From an uncultured Oscillospiraceae bacterium (GTDB taxonomy: Bacteria; Bacillota; Clostridia; Oscillospirales; Oscillospiraceae), in NCBI GenBank assembly GCA_934636655.1, contig CAKUAS010000007.1:1-64000 (forward strand): DNA of 64,000 bases. The letters run 5' to 3'. A model generated the notes under the pieces. That model did not search any database and had not been told where the DNA came from. It was given only the letters and a program-made list of their open reading frames with translations. Shown here in pieces: positions 1 to 7,919 of the stretch. Both the position numbers and the translations under genes were made by a program. Every line of letters begins with the position of its first letter. Position 1 is the first letter of the stretch.

Positions 1-303
1 AACAAAGCGGCCCTCTTCCTGCTCACGGCATACGAGAGCCTTTGGCGCAGGATGGTCTGGAAATGCGGGAACGACGGCTTTGACTTTCAAAGCGTCCGGC
101 TCGGAGGAATCGAGCCAGAGCTATACAGCGTCTACCAGGCGGCAAAGGCCATTGCGGTCGGCTGCTGCAATATTACTCTCGCAGACCTTGCGTCTCCGGA
201 ATTGGTCACAGACGAGGCGTTCCACCTGATCACCGGCGCACTGCTGATGGCCAAGTATCGTGATAACGGTAGCAGTACATCCAACCTGTATTCCGTGCAG
301 TAG
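1..303 (+). CDS. Hypothetical protein, 5' end outside window
   Basis: The frame is open from base 1 and ends at TAG 301-303, giving at least 100 residues. An internal ATG at 52 has no clear ribosome site, so the gene probably starts upstream of the window. The product is soluble, mostly helical by composition, with a Leu/Ala-rich N-terminal part and a polar Asn/Ser C-terminus. I do not recognise the family. It lies at the edge of the mobile-element region and is followed by strong hairpins, as if it ended a transcript. It could be element cargo. Confidence 0.5.
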   Translation, partial: NKAALFLLTAYESLWRRMVWKCGNDGFDFQSVRLGGIEPELYSVYQAAKAIAVGCCNITLADLASPELVTDEAFHLITGALLMAKYRDNGSSTSNLYSVQ

Positions 304-315
304 GGCCGCAGAAAA

Positions 316-345
316 GCGCAGTCCTCCGCCAAGGGAGGACTGCGC
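316..345 (+). terminator. Hairpin terminator after the partial first gene
   Basis: A perfect 12-bp stem (316-327 with 334-345) and a 6-nt loop lie 13 bases after the stop codon. Only a weak T tract follows. A second 7-bp stem (363-369 with 379-385) sits just downstream. Together they separate this gene from the convergent XRE gene. Confidence 0.5.
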
Positions 346-437
346 CTATTTGCTGGACCCAGGGGAGGTTCATGATGGACCTCCCAGAAGGGCTCACTCT
401 ATCGGAGATTTAATACAGAGACAGAACAGTAGTAGAG

Positions 438-725
438 TTACTTCTCAGAATCCGTAAAATCGTTGATTTGCTCAGAAAAAAGTGATGTGTTGAGAAGATC
501 GGATGGTGTGATCATTAATGCGTCTGCAAGGTTGAATAGTGTCTCCAAGGAAAAGCTTCTGATCATGTTAGGCGCTTCAATGGCGCTTAGATGAGAGCGG
601 CTCATATTAGCCTTCTCTGCCAGTTGATCCTGAGACATACCACGCAATTTGCGCAGAGTTGAAATTGCAATACCAAGCTGGATAAAACGGTCTCTGTTCT
701 TAAAGCTAACGCCTTCCTTGCTCAT
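438..725 (-). CDS. XRE-family HTH transcriptional regulator
   Basis: This 95-residue protein has a Cro/C1-type helix-turn-helix over roughly residues 16-72, including the typical run MSQDQLAEKANMSRSHLSAIE. The C-terminal tail is short and acidic, with no sensor domain. The ATG at 725 has a good site (AAAGGGG) upstream. Small XRE repressors of this kind usually control an integrating element's early promoter. Here it points away from a strong plus-strand promoter at 798-825 that contains regularly spaced AGAGC motifs, the likely operator. The family is clear; its target is inferred. Confidence 0.85.
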   Translation of the reverse strand: MSKEGVSFKNRDRFIQLGIAISTLRKLRGMSQDQLAEKANMSRSHLSAIEAPNMIRSFSLETLFNLADALMITPSDLLNTSLFSEQINDFTDSEK

Positions 726-779
726 AAAAATGCCGCCCCTTTCTGGATAAAATTATATCTTGCCCGGCATTTTTTATCC

Positions 780-835
780 GCTCTATAAAAAGAGCTATTG
801 ACTTATTTATAGAGCATTGTATAATTAAAAAGAGC
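780..835 (+). promoter_or_regulatory. Promoter with 20-bp-periodic AGAGC operator motifs
   Basis: The -35 TTGACT (798-803) and -10 TATAAT (820-825) are separated by 16 bp and read toward the integrase. AGAGC occurs at 791-795, 811-815 and 831-835, exactly 20 bp apart. The first copy is also half of an inverted repeat with GCTCT at 780-784. The sites straddle the -35, the spacer and the start region, the placement expected for a repressor such as the adjacent XRE protein. Confidence 0.6.
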
Positions 836-840
836 AGAAC

Positions 841-1214
841 GACGATTTATAAAGCGAGATGAGATAGCGGCGGAAGACGTTATTGAATCACCAGGCTGGA
901 AAAACAAAAGGAGATTTCCGCAATGCGAAAATCTCCTGAGCTACAACAGATTACCAAGTCATTTTCATGGAGTTTGCCACTCCACGGGAAAGCTAAACCC
1001 TATTTTTTCTTCCGTATTATAGCATATTGCACATTGAAATGCAATTGCCTCAGCGGCGAAATGGAAGAAAAAAGTGTGATTTTATCAGCGCACGGCAATA
1101 TTTGTCGAAGAAATACCTTGATTTGAAAGTTTAGCGCAGTCAAACCGGCAGTCTGGATGGATTTAAAATAAGATCCACACCCAATATGATCACTGCACAA
1201 GGAGGAATTACGAA
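841..1214 (+). other. Leader region between promoter and integrase
   Basis: I see no convincing gene in these 374 bases. The main structure is a hairpin at 910-936 (8-bp stem GGAGATTT/AAATCTCC plus three inner pairs). It lies in the leader of the promoter at 798-825 and could act as an attenuator or a stem limiting read-through. The region ends with the strong integrase ribosome site AAGGAGG at 1200-1206. Confidence 0.4.
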
Positions 1215-2276
1215 ATGGCAAAGGGTGAGAATATCTTCAGACGGCGGGATGGTCGCTGGGAAGCTCGCTATAGCAAAGGGCGCGAGCTATCTGGAAAAAT
1301 CAAGTATGGATACTGCTATGGAAAAACATACCGTGAGGCCAAAGAGAAAGCAGAAAAGTGCAAAGCGGCGTTAGCAAGCGGAAATCCGTTGCCAACTTCC
1401 AGAATTCAAAATCTGTTTTCCGCCTATTGTATAGGGTGGCTTTACGCAAAGAAAAGTAAGGTGAAAGAATCGACATATATCAAATACAGCACAGTAGTCG
1501 AGAAGCACATCATTCCAAAGCTGGGCGAGTGCTGCCCGTTGGGATTTACCACAGAACTGATGGATGACTTTATCAAAGAGTTACAGTTTGAAGATGAGCT
1601 TGCGCCAAAAACCGTACATGATATTTTGGTCGTGCTGCACGGGATCTTAAAGTTCACGGCTTCGAAGGTCACAGGAAGCTTTCCCGTGGTGGAGATCAAC
1701 TATCCGAAGATAGGAAAAAAAGAAATGCGTGTTTTGTCCAGAGAGGAACAGGAGCGCTTCATTTCCTACCTGCAAAAGGATTTGGATCCATGCAGATTTG
1801 GTATCTTGCTGGCGTTGTGTACAGGCATCCGAATTGGTGAACTCTGCGCGTTGCGTTGGGAATATGTTTCTACAAGAGATAAAGCAATCAAAATTGTAGA
1901 GACGCTGCAAAGGCTGCGTGATACCAGCGCATCACAGAATGCTCGAACGAGAATCGTAATCGGTCCACCCAAAAGCGATACCTCCGTGCGAACGATCCCT
2001 ATGACGGAATACGTGGCTGGGCTTTGCAGGCACATGAAGCCGCAAAGTTCAGCCGCATATGTTTTGACTGGAACGGACGCATTCATGGAGCCACGGGTAT
2101 TGCAGTATCGATTGGAAAAGTACACGCAGGCATGCGGCCTGGAGGGTGTGCACTTTCATACACTTCGGCACACATTTGCGACACGAGCTGTTGAGGTCGG
2201 ATTTGAAATCAAATCCTTGTCCGAAATCCTGGGCCATGCCTCTGTCACAATCACGCTGGACCGATGTGAATTATGA
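1215..2276 (+). pseudogene. Tyrosine recombinase/integrase, C-terminus lost
   Basis: An Arm-type N-terminus, a SAM-like core-binding domain (about residues 60-165) and a catalytic domain are present. The active-site residues Arg206, His315-x-x-Arg318 and His341 (in LGHAS) are visible. The family continues LDR-Tyr here. In this gene LDR is followed by CEL and a stop, because the sequence passes into a glycosyltransferase fragment at about 2262-2266. The nucleophilic tyrosine is therefore missing, and the product should be unable to recombine DNA. The start ATG 1215 has a strong AAGGAGG. Such integrases belong to Tn916/ICE-like elements. Confidence 0.85.
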
Positions 2277-3156
2277 GATGCTGTTCCGCTTTTTGAAGGA
2301 AGCGAATATCCCCGTCGTTTGGACTTTGCATGATTGCTGGACTTTTACCGGACATTGCACACATTTCTCGCAAGTCAAGTGTATGCAATGGCAGACGGAG
2401 TGCCGGGACTGCAAATTGCTGTACCGATATCCGCAATGCTATTGGAAGGGCGATGTAAAGCGCAACTTCCTTCGCAAAAAGAACGCCTTTACCGGTGTAA
2501 AGAATCTGACTATCACAACGCCCTCGCAGTGGCTTGCGGATCAGGTTTCCCAGTCGTTCCTACAGAATTATCCGAGAACTGTTATCCCCAACGGAATCGA
2601 CCGCACGATTTTCTGTCCACAGTCCAGCAGCCTGCGTGAAAAGTATCACCTGGAAGATAAGAAAATCGTCCTCGGAGTCGCCAATGCATGGAATGCACGC
2701 AAGGGATTGCCAGACTTGCTGACGCTTGCTGGCCGACTCGGCTCTGGCTATCAGGTGGTTTTGATTGGCCTAATCGAAAAGCAACTGCCGGATATTCCTT
2801 CCGAGGTGCTTGGACTTTTACGCACGGCAAACCAAACAGAACTGGCGCAGTGGTACTCTACCGCAGATGTGTTTGTGAACCCTACCTATGAGGAAACCTT
2901 TGGTCTGACTACGGTAGAGGCCCAGGCGTGCGGAACGCCAGTGGTGGTATATGAGACAGACGGTTGTCCTGAAACGGTAGCACCGGGAAATGGACGCTTG
3001 GTTCCACAGGGCGATATGCAGGCATTGGAGAATGCCGTGAGAGACGTGGCAGACAGCAACTGGCGTGCGGAGCCTAAAAAAATGGCGCGTTTTGACAAAG
3101 ACATGGTGTATCAGGGCTATGTAGAACTCTATCCATACGGATTTCGACCGCTTTGA
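2263..3156 (+). pseudogene. GT4 glycosyltransferase fragment, N-terminus missing
   Basis: From residue DVNYEML onward the frame matches a GT4 (GT-B fold) family transferase: WTLHDCW and FTGHC near the start, IPNGID in the linker, and YEETFGLTTVEAQACGTPVV with the E-x7-E nucleotide-sugar motif near the end. Roughly the first 80-90 residues (acceptor domain) are absent, replaced by the 3' end of the integrase gene in another frame. The C-terminus is also foreign: after VELY it runs into the SARP fragment at about 3130 and stops at 3156. Intact relatives build cell-surface polysaccharides. I consider it non-functional. Confidence 0.8.
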
Positions 3157-3553
3157 GGATGCCTGCATTCAGTTAAAAACAGAAGAAAACCCGGATATGC
3201 GGCATTCCCTCTACCACAGCGCAGTCGATATATATAAAGGACAGTTACTCCCAAGATGTGAACATGAACTGTGGCTGATGCAGTTGTCCATGTACTATCA
3301 GTCCCTGTACCTGCAGATCACCAAGGGATATGTTCGCCTGAAGATGGAGTGCAAGGATTATATTCTGGCGCAAAAGACGACCATTGATGCTCTGCGCTTC
3401 GATCCGAAGGACAGCGAACTGAACATGTATGCGATTCTCGCCATGGGATTCCAAGGAAATCTCTCTATGGCTCAGACATACTATACGGCGGCAAAGCCCT
3501 ATCTGGCGTTAGAGCATGCCGAGGTCATTAAAAAGTATTTGCACATAAAATGA
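3133..3553 (+). pseudogene. SARP/BTAD-domain regulator fragment
   Basis: Reading from about 3133, the frame gives TDFDRFEDAC, YKGQLLPR and a helical TPR-like remainder. This is the bacterial transcriptional activator domain (BTAD) found in SARP-type regulators. The N-terminal winged-helix DNA-binding domain is absent, because the gene begins inside the tail of the glycosyltransferase fragment. ATG 3197 is the first in-frame start, but it lacks a ribosome site and lies inside the domain. The frame ends at TGA 3551-3553. The same frame then runs through a degenerate 12-bp repeat array with further stops, suggesting the original protein had a repetitive tail. Confidence 0.7.
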
Positions 3554-3562
3554 GAGCTGCTT

Positions 3563-3714
3563 GAGGTCGCTCCGGAGGTTGTAGCAGAGGTTACGCAGTA
3601 GGTTGCTCCAGAGGTTACGGAGAAGGTCGTACAGGAGGCTGCGTAGCAGGCTGCAGCAGAGGTCATAGAAAAGTCATACAGGAGGTTGTCCAGCAGGTCA
3701 CGGTTGAGGTTGCC
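3563..3714 (+). repeat. Degenerate 12-bp tandem repeat, 13 units
   Basis: Units begin with GAGGTT/GAGGTC or close variants every 12 bases from 3563 to 3714. One unit (3671-3681) is 11 bases and shifts the phase. In the frame of the preceding BTAD fragment the units read Glu-Val-x-x tetrapeptides. The first codon has become TAG at 3599-3601, and another TAG lies at 3644-3646. This looks like the decayed low-complexity tail of the regulator, not a CRISPR or a functional satellite. Confidence 0.7.
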
Positions 3715-3892
3715 GCCCGTTATCATTGGTTATCGGATGCGTCCGATAGATGATGCGGGCGGGTGATTTTTTTGCTGTGCAGGAGACGATATTACGCCGT
3801 TGGTCACCACAAGGCCGGTTTGCGCCCCTTGTGTACGGATCTGTACGGCCCTCCTGCGCCGCAGACGGCCTATCATTCTAATATTGCGTCCT

Positions 3893-3926
3893 GCTCCCGG
3901 AGCCATTGCGCTCCGGGAGCTTTTTT
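3893..3926 (+). terminator. Strong rho-independent terminator
   Basis: A perfect 11-bp GC-rich stem (3893-3903 with 3910-3920) is followed by six T residues. It closes the transcript of the decayed genes upstream and insulates the sigma-like gene at 4015. Confidence 0.85.
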
Positions 3927-3960
3927 GCATTTTGGGGCGCTTTTGCCACGCTGCCGTGGC

Positions 3961-4007
3961 CCTCCGTTTTCGAGATTTGCTTCACCACAAAATCTCAAAA
4001 ACGGAGG
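3961..4007 (+). promoter_or_regulatory. Hairpin that buries the ribosome site of the sigma-like gene
   Basis: Bases 3961-3978 pair with 3990-4007 (18 positions, one mismatch, 11-nt loop). The 3' arm ends with ACGGAGG, which is the Shine-Dalgarno sequence of the ATG at 4015. When folded, the ribosome site is fully double-stranded, so translation should be strongly limited unless the stem is opened. It has no T tract and is not a normal terminator. Confidence 0.65.
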
Positions 4008-4014
4008 ACAGAAA

Positions 4015-4476
4015 ATGTCGTATCACAATGACCCGTATCGGGTTGATTATTTGAAGATATATCCCTGCTTAAAAGAGCGCCCGGATGTGCTGGAAGTCTT
4101 GAAGAAAAGTGACCGCAAGATGAAATACATGGAGGTGGATCTGAAAAGCGAACAGCGCAGGAAAAATGCCGAGAATGGTGCGGAAAGTTATGTTCCCAGC
4201 AAAGAGGATTCGCTGGAGCGGCTTATATATTCTGCGAAGTGCCAGTTTGCGGACGATGCTGAAGGCGTCGAGGATGCCGTAATCAGGAAAGACGATCTAT
4301 TTCGTTTACGGGCCGCACTGGATCAGTTGAGCGAAGAAGAAAGAGCTTTGATCCATGCGCTGTTTTTCGACGAGCGCTCAGAGCGTGAGCTGGAAGAAAT
4401 GATGGGTGTCCATCGAATGACGATCCATAATCGAAAGATCCGTATCTTGCAGAAATTGAAAAAGATGCTGAGATGA
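4015..4476 (+). CDS. Sigma-70-family-like regulator of a mobile element
   Basis: The 153-residue protein has an N-terminal stretch with KSDRKMKYMEVDLK and a C-terminal sigma region-4 type HTH (about residues 100-150: LSEEERALIHALFF, ERELEEMMGVHRMTIHNRK). Proteins of this form occur just before large serine recombinases in clostridial integrative elements. The same order is seen here, but the recombinase is only a stump. I chose ATG 4015 because GGAGG at 4003-4007 precedes it and homology begins there. Upstream in-frame codons lie inside the terminator. Expression is probably limited by the hairpin over its ribosome site. Confidence 0.75.
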   Translation: MSYHNDPYRVDYLKIYPCLKERPDVLEVLKKSDRKMKYMEVDLKSEQRRKNAENGAESYVPSKEDSLERLIYSAKCQFADDAEGVEDAVIRKDDLFRLRAALDQLSEEERALIHALFFDERSERELEEMMGVHRMTIHNRKIRILQKLKKMLR

Positions 4477-4477
4477 C

Positions 4478-5008
4478 AAAAAAGTTTGGTGCAAGAAATA
4501 CTGCCACAATTCGCCCACACTGGATGAAGCACCGCTCCAGCAAGCGATCCTCACAGCCCTGAATACAGCCATGGCCGACAAGAATAGCTTGATTCGGCAG
4601 ATTACGGATGCCATGGAAACGGAGATCATCCCATTCCCAGGCGGCACAATGAGCCTCGGAGATATTGAGCGCAGGCTGAGAGAACTGGAGCAGCAGTTCC
4701 AAACACTGCTGGAAAAAGCCACGGATGATCCTGCCGCCTATGGCGGTCAGTTCAAAGAGATCTTGGACGAGCAGACTTTCCTGAAGGAAAAACGTTCCGG
4801 GATCCTCGCAGATAACAGCGAACAGGCAAAAGCCAATCAGCGCATCCTGGATGCCGCACAGACCTTGGAAAATGTATCGCCCCACATTACAGAGTGGGAT
4901 GAGAGTGCCGTCCGCCAACTGGTGGAGACAGTAAAAGTCCTCTCCAAGGACGAGATCGCAGTCACCCTGAAGGGCGGCATTGAGATCCGACAGAAAATCA
5001 TGTACTGA
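4478..5008 (+). pseudogene. Large serine recombinase, C-terminal remnant
   Basis: Immediately after the sigma-like gene, an open frame without its own start reads VWCKKYCHNSPTLDE and then a long coiled-coil region, ending in a short beta-rich tail. This is the zinc-ribbon end, coiled coil and C-terminus of a TnpX/Int-type large serine recombinase. The resolvase catalytic domain and the recombinase domain, about 350 residues, are gone. An internal ATG at 4571 could still start a 145-residue coiled-coil peptide, but no good ribosome site is seen. The element can no longer mobilise with this enzyme. Confidence 0.8.
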
Positions 5009-5022
5009 AAGAAGGCAAGGAA

Positions 5023-5772
5023 ATGATTTTTGCAACCGGCGATTGCCACGGAAATTTTGAACGCTTCAAGCCGGAATATTTCCCGGAGCAGGCGCAAATG
5101 ACAAAGCGGGACATCGTGATCTGCGCCGGAGACTTTGGCGGCGTGTGGTTTGGAGACAGCCGTGACGATGCTGCATTGGACTGGCTGGAAAGCATGCCAT
5201 TCACTCTGGCCTTCGTCTGCGGGAATCATGAGAATTACGACGCACTGGAACGATATCCGGTGGACGATTGGCACGGCGGCAAGGTACACCGCACTCGCCC
5301 TCATATCCTGCACCTGATGCGTGGACAGATATTCGAGCTGGAAGGCTATCACTTCTTTACTATGGGTGGGGCAAAAAGCCATGATACGGAGGACGGTATT
5401 CTGGAACCGGGCGCTCCGGATTTTGAGCGAAAGCTCCTGATGCTGCAGCGAAAGCCCAGAGCGAGGTACCGTATCAACCACATTTCGTGGTGGGCACAGG
5501 AGATGCCTTCTGAGGAGGAGGAGTACGCTGAAGCGCGGAGAAATCTGACCAAGGTCGATTGGGCGGTGGACTATGTTATCACGCACTGCGCTCCCACCAG
5601 CATTGCACTCATAGAAAACCGTCACAATGAGGCAGACCCGCTCACAGACTTTCTGCAGGAGGTCAAGGAGAGAGCGCACTATCATTACTGGCTGTTCGGC
5701 CATTACCACGACAACCGGGCCATTGATGAAAAGCACATCCTGCTCTGGGAGCAGATCATACAAGTTATCTGA
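5023..5772 (+). CDS. Metallophosphoesterase (calcineurin-like)
   Basis: The 249-residue protein has the full set of dimetal motifs: GDCHG (Asp7, His9), GDF (Asp37), GNHE (Asn68, His69), a later THCAP and GHYH near the C-terminus. These place it in the calcineurin-like superfamily, acting on a phosphomonoester or diester not predictable from sequence. The ATG at 5023 follows GAAGGCAAGGAA, 14 bases after the recombinase remnant. It has no signal peptide and should be cytoplasmic. Genes like this are common cargo of clostridial integrative elements. Confidence 0.85.
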   Translation: MIFATGDCHGNFERFKPEYFPEQAQMTKRDIVICAGDFGGVWFGDSRDDAALDWLESMPFTLAFVCGNHENYDALERYPVDDWHGGKVHRTRPHILHLMRGQIFELEGYHFFTMGGAKSHDTEDGILEPGAPDFERKLLMLQRKPRARYRINHISWWAQEMPSEEEEYAEARRNLTKVDWAVDYVITHCAPTSIALIENRHNEADPLTDFLQEVKERAHYHYWLFGHYHDNRAIDEKHILLWEQIIQVI

Positions 5773-5783
5773 GATAGGTCAAG

Positions 5784-5823
5784 GCAGAGAAAAACACGGC
5801 GATGTCACCGTGCTTTTCTCTGC
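5784..5823 (+). terminator. Hairpin after metallophosphoesterase
   Basis: A 16-position stem with one mismatch (5784-5799 with 5808-5823) and an 8-nt loop starts 11 bases after the stop codon. The T tract lies within the 3' arm, so it may be only a partial terminator. Confidence 0.6.
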
Positions 5824-5867
5824 GTTGAGCGGTTAAATCAGGCGCTGTGCGCCGGAAAGGAGAGGCT

Positions 5868-6260
5868 ATGAATATCCGAAAAGCTGTGGATTACAGCACA
5901 ATGTTTGCCGAACTGGAATCTGCCATGGAAGCGGATCTGCCGCAGATGGAGCTGTACTGCGAGATCGGCAAGGCCGTCTGCACCCGCTCGGAAAAGGGAG
6001 CGGCGGTGGCCGCTGCGGAGTTCTTGAAAGAACAGTACCCGGATATGACCGGCTTTTCTCCGCGCAATGTGCGCCGGATGCGGGACTTCTGGCAGTTGTA
6101 CAGCGACATGCCGGAACTGCTGGGCGAAGCGCTTCGCTTGAATTGGACGCAGAATGTGGTCATCATGGAGACGGAGCTGACCGCAGAGAACCGCCGCTGG
6201 TACATCAAGCAGGCCGCTGCACAGAATCTATCCAAGTCGGAGCTTCTGCGAATGATCTAG
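5868..6260 (+). CDS. DUF1016 N-terminal-domain protein
   Basis: The 130-residue protein matches the DUF1016_N domain found at the front of YhcG-type PDDEXK nucleases: an initial helical bundle, FSPRNVRRMRDFW, WTQNVVI and a closing SKSELLRMI. The nuclease domain is absent, so no DNA cleavage is predicted; stand-alone copies occur in mobile elements. ATG 5868 is preceded by AAAGGAGAGG. The stop is TAG 6258-6260. The same frame stays open for about 100 more codons and begins with a plausible acidic helix (DSAHLESVLDEKVDVW), so the TAG may be a recent truncation. Confidence 0.75.
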   Translation: MNIRKAVDYSTMFAELESAMEADLPQMELYCEIGKAVCTRSEKGAAVAAAEFLKEQYPDMTGFSPRNVRRMRDFWQLYSDMPELLGEALRLNWTQNVVIMETELTAENRRWYIKQAAAQNLSKSELLRMI

Positions 6261-6285
6261 GATTCTGCGCATTTGGAAAGTGTTC

Positions 6286-6314
6286 TCGACGAAAAGGTCG
6301 ATGTGTGGTATAAT
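6286..6314 (+). promoter_or_regulatory. Promoter of the phosphatase/BRO-N pair
   Basis: A clear -10 TATAAT (6309-6314), preceded by TGG, has a moderate -35 TCGACG (6286-6291) at 17 bp. It lies 35 bases before the ATG of the phosphatase gene. Confidence 0.5.
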
Positions 6315-6348
6315 GATGACAACGATGAGATTTCGGAGAGAACGCAGT

Positions 6349-6828
6349 ATGAAGAAGATCCTGTTTATCTGTCATGGCAATATTTGCCGCAGCCCCATGG
6401 TCGAGTTTGTGATGAAGGACTTGGTAAAAAAGGCGGGACTGGCATCGCAATTTCATATCGAATCGGCGGCTACCAGTCGGGAGGAGATCGGCAACCCGGT
6501 CTATCCTCCGGCACGGCGCAAGTTGGCCGAGCATGGGATCTCGTGCGAAGGCCATGCTGCACGGCAGTTGACAAATCGGGATTACGACGAATACGATCTC
6601 CTGATCGGCATGGACCAGGCCAACCTCCGGGATATGTACCGCATCTGCGGCGGCGACTATGCCGGCAAGATGTCCCTCCTGATGGACCACACCGCTCGTC
6701 CCGGCAATGTGGCGGACCCATGGTACACCGAGGACTTCGAGGCGACCTGGCAAGATGTGCTGGAGGGCTGCCAAGGACTTTTGAAAGAATTCATGACAGA
6801 ACGAGGTGATTCAAATGGCACAAAATGA
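6349..6828 (+). CDS. Low-molecular-weight protein tyrosine phosphatase
   Basis: The 159-residue protein opens with the P-loop CHGNICRSP (nucleophile Cys8, Arg14) and carries the general-acid segment DPWY (about residues 124-127), complete for the LMW-PTP family. It should remove phosphate from tyrosine or arginine residues in the cytoplasm. ATG 6349 has GGAGAG upstream and fits the family N-terminus; earlier in-frame starts have no homology. Its last 14 bases overlap the BRO-N gene, implying translational coupling. Confidence 0.88.
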   Translation: MKKILFICHGNICRSPMVEFVMKDLVKKAGLASQFHIESAATSREEIGNPVYPPARRKLAEHGISCEGHAARQLTNRDYDEYDLLIGMDQANLRDMYRICGGDYAGKMSLLMDHTARPGNVADPWYTEDFEATWQDVLEGCQGLLKEFMTERGDSNGTK

Positions 6829-7702
6829 TAAGATCCAACTGTTTGAAGACAAACGTATTCGTACCGCATGGGATGAGGAAAAAGAAGAATGGTACTTTTC
6901 CGTTGTCGATGTTGTTGCGGTTTTGACGGATCAGCCAGACGCCCGTCATGCCAGTACATATTGGGCAGTTTTAAAGAAGCGGTTGAATAACGAGGGTGCA
7001 GGCCAACTGCTTACAAATTGTAAGCAGTTGAAGATGACCGCTTCGGATGGGCGGAAACGTCTGACCGATGTGGCCGACACCGAGCAGCTTCTCCGAATCA
7101 TCCAGTCCATTCCTTCACCGAAGGCCGAGCCGTTCAAGCTGTGGCTGGCGCAGGTCGGTCGGGAGCGTATCGAGGAGACCATCGACCCGGAGCTGACCAT
7201 TGACCGGGCATTGGAAACCTATCTCAAGAAGGGGTACAGCCGTGAGTGGATCAACCAGCGGCTGCAGGCCATTCAAGTCCGCAAAGAACTGACGGATGAA
7301 TGGGATGCCCGCGGTGTGCAGAAGGGCGTAGAGTATGCCATCCTCACGGATGAGATCTCCCGTGCATGGTCCGGCATGTCCACCCGGCAGTACAAGAACC
7401 TGAAGGGCTTGAAAAAAGAGAATCTCCGTGATAATATGACCACACTGGAACTGGTGCTGAACATGCTGGCAGAAGCGACTACCACTCAGTTTTCAAGAGA
7501 TCGCAAACCAACGACTTTCCAAGAGAATCTGGCAGTTGCCAAAGCAGGTGGCCAGGTTGCTGGGCGAACCAGAAAAGACATTGAGTCTCAGTCGGACACA
7601 CCGGTCATCACCTCCAAGAACGCCGCACAGCTCAATCAGGTCGTGACGGACCTGCTGGAAGGTGCAGTCTCTGACACAACTGAAGAATCAAAAGACAAGT
7701 GA
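6815..7702 (+). CDS. BRO-N domain protein, DinD/antirepressor-like
   Basis: The 295-residue protein has a BRO family N-terminal domain (about residues 1-110: FEDKRIRTAWDEEKEEWYFSVVDVV, LKMTASDGRKR) and a longer helical C-terminal part. This architecture resembles DNA-damage-inducible DinD and phage antirepressors, so DNA binding is likely. ATG 6815 is preceded by GAGGTGA, and the start lies inside the end of the phosphatase gene. A role in element regulation or the SOS response is inferred from the family; the partner is unknown. Confidence 0.8.
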   Translation: MAQNDKIQLFEDKRIRTAWDEEKEEWYFSVVDVVAVLTDQPDARHASTYWAVLKKRLNNEGAGQLLTNCKQLKMTASDGRKRLTDVADTEQLLRIIQSIPSPKAEPFKLWLAQVGRERIEETIDPELTIDRALETYLKKGYSREWINQRLQAIQVRKELTDEWDARGVQKGVEYAILTDEISRAWSGMSTRQYKNLKGLKKENLRDNMTTLELVLNMLAEATTTQFSRDRKPTTFQENLAVAKAGGQVAGRTRKDIESQSDTPVITSKNAAQLNQVVTDLLEGAVSDTTEESKDK

Positions 7703-7738
7703 GCTCGGCGCATCAAGTTATTCTTGCTGTCATACACC

Positions 7739-7766
7739 GATTTTTTGAAAGCAATTTCAAAAAATC
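7739..7766 (+). other. Perfect 12-bp hairpin
   Basis: Bases 7739-7750 pair exactly with 7755-7766 around a 4-nt loop. It sits between the BRO-N stop and the following terminator. It may be a second terminator stem or an RNA-end protector. Confidence 0.45.
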
Positions 7767-7786
7767 TATAGTGTTGAGTTATGACA

Positions 7787-7818
7787 AAAATCCGAACGCT
7801 TTGCGTTCGGATTTTTTA
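7787..7818 (+). terminator. Rho-independent terminator closing the accessory region
   Basis: A 13-bp stem (7787-7799 with 7803-7815) with a 3-nt loop is followed by TTTA. It ends the phosphatase/BRO-N transcript just before the MerR gene, where gene content becomes metabolic. Confidence 0.85.
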
Positions 7819-7857
7819 TTTATCGCATCCCCCACTGCACTGGAGTCAACACTACCC

Positions 7858-7887
7858 TTGACCCGCCCTTCACTTATGAGATATACT
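7858..7887 (+). promoter_or_regulatory. Promoter of the MerR-family gene
   Basis: TTGACC (7858-7863) and TATACT (7882-7887) are separated by 18 bp, slightly long for a normal promoter. This suits autoregulation by a MerR-type protein. Confidence 0.55.
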
Positions 7888-7919
7888 CTACTCAAACCTT
7901 ATAGTTGGAGGAGAGTTTT

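Noticed and set aside
923..1126. Possible 67-residue peptide in the integrase leader
   Set aside because: Its start lies inside a hairpin and the composition is not protein-like.
3563..3714. CRISPR-like array
   Set aside because: Units are 12 bp, contiguous and diverged, without spacers; no cas genes.
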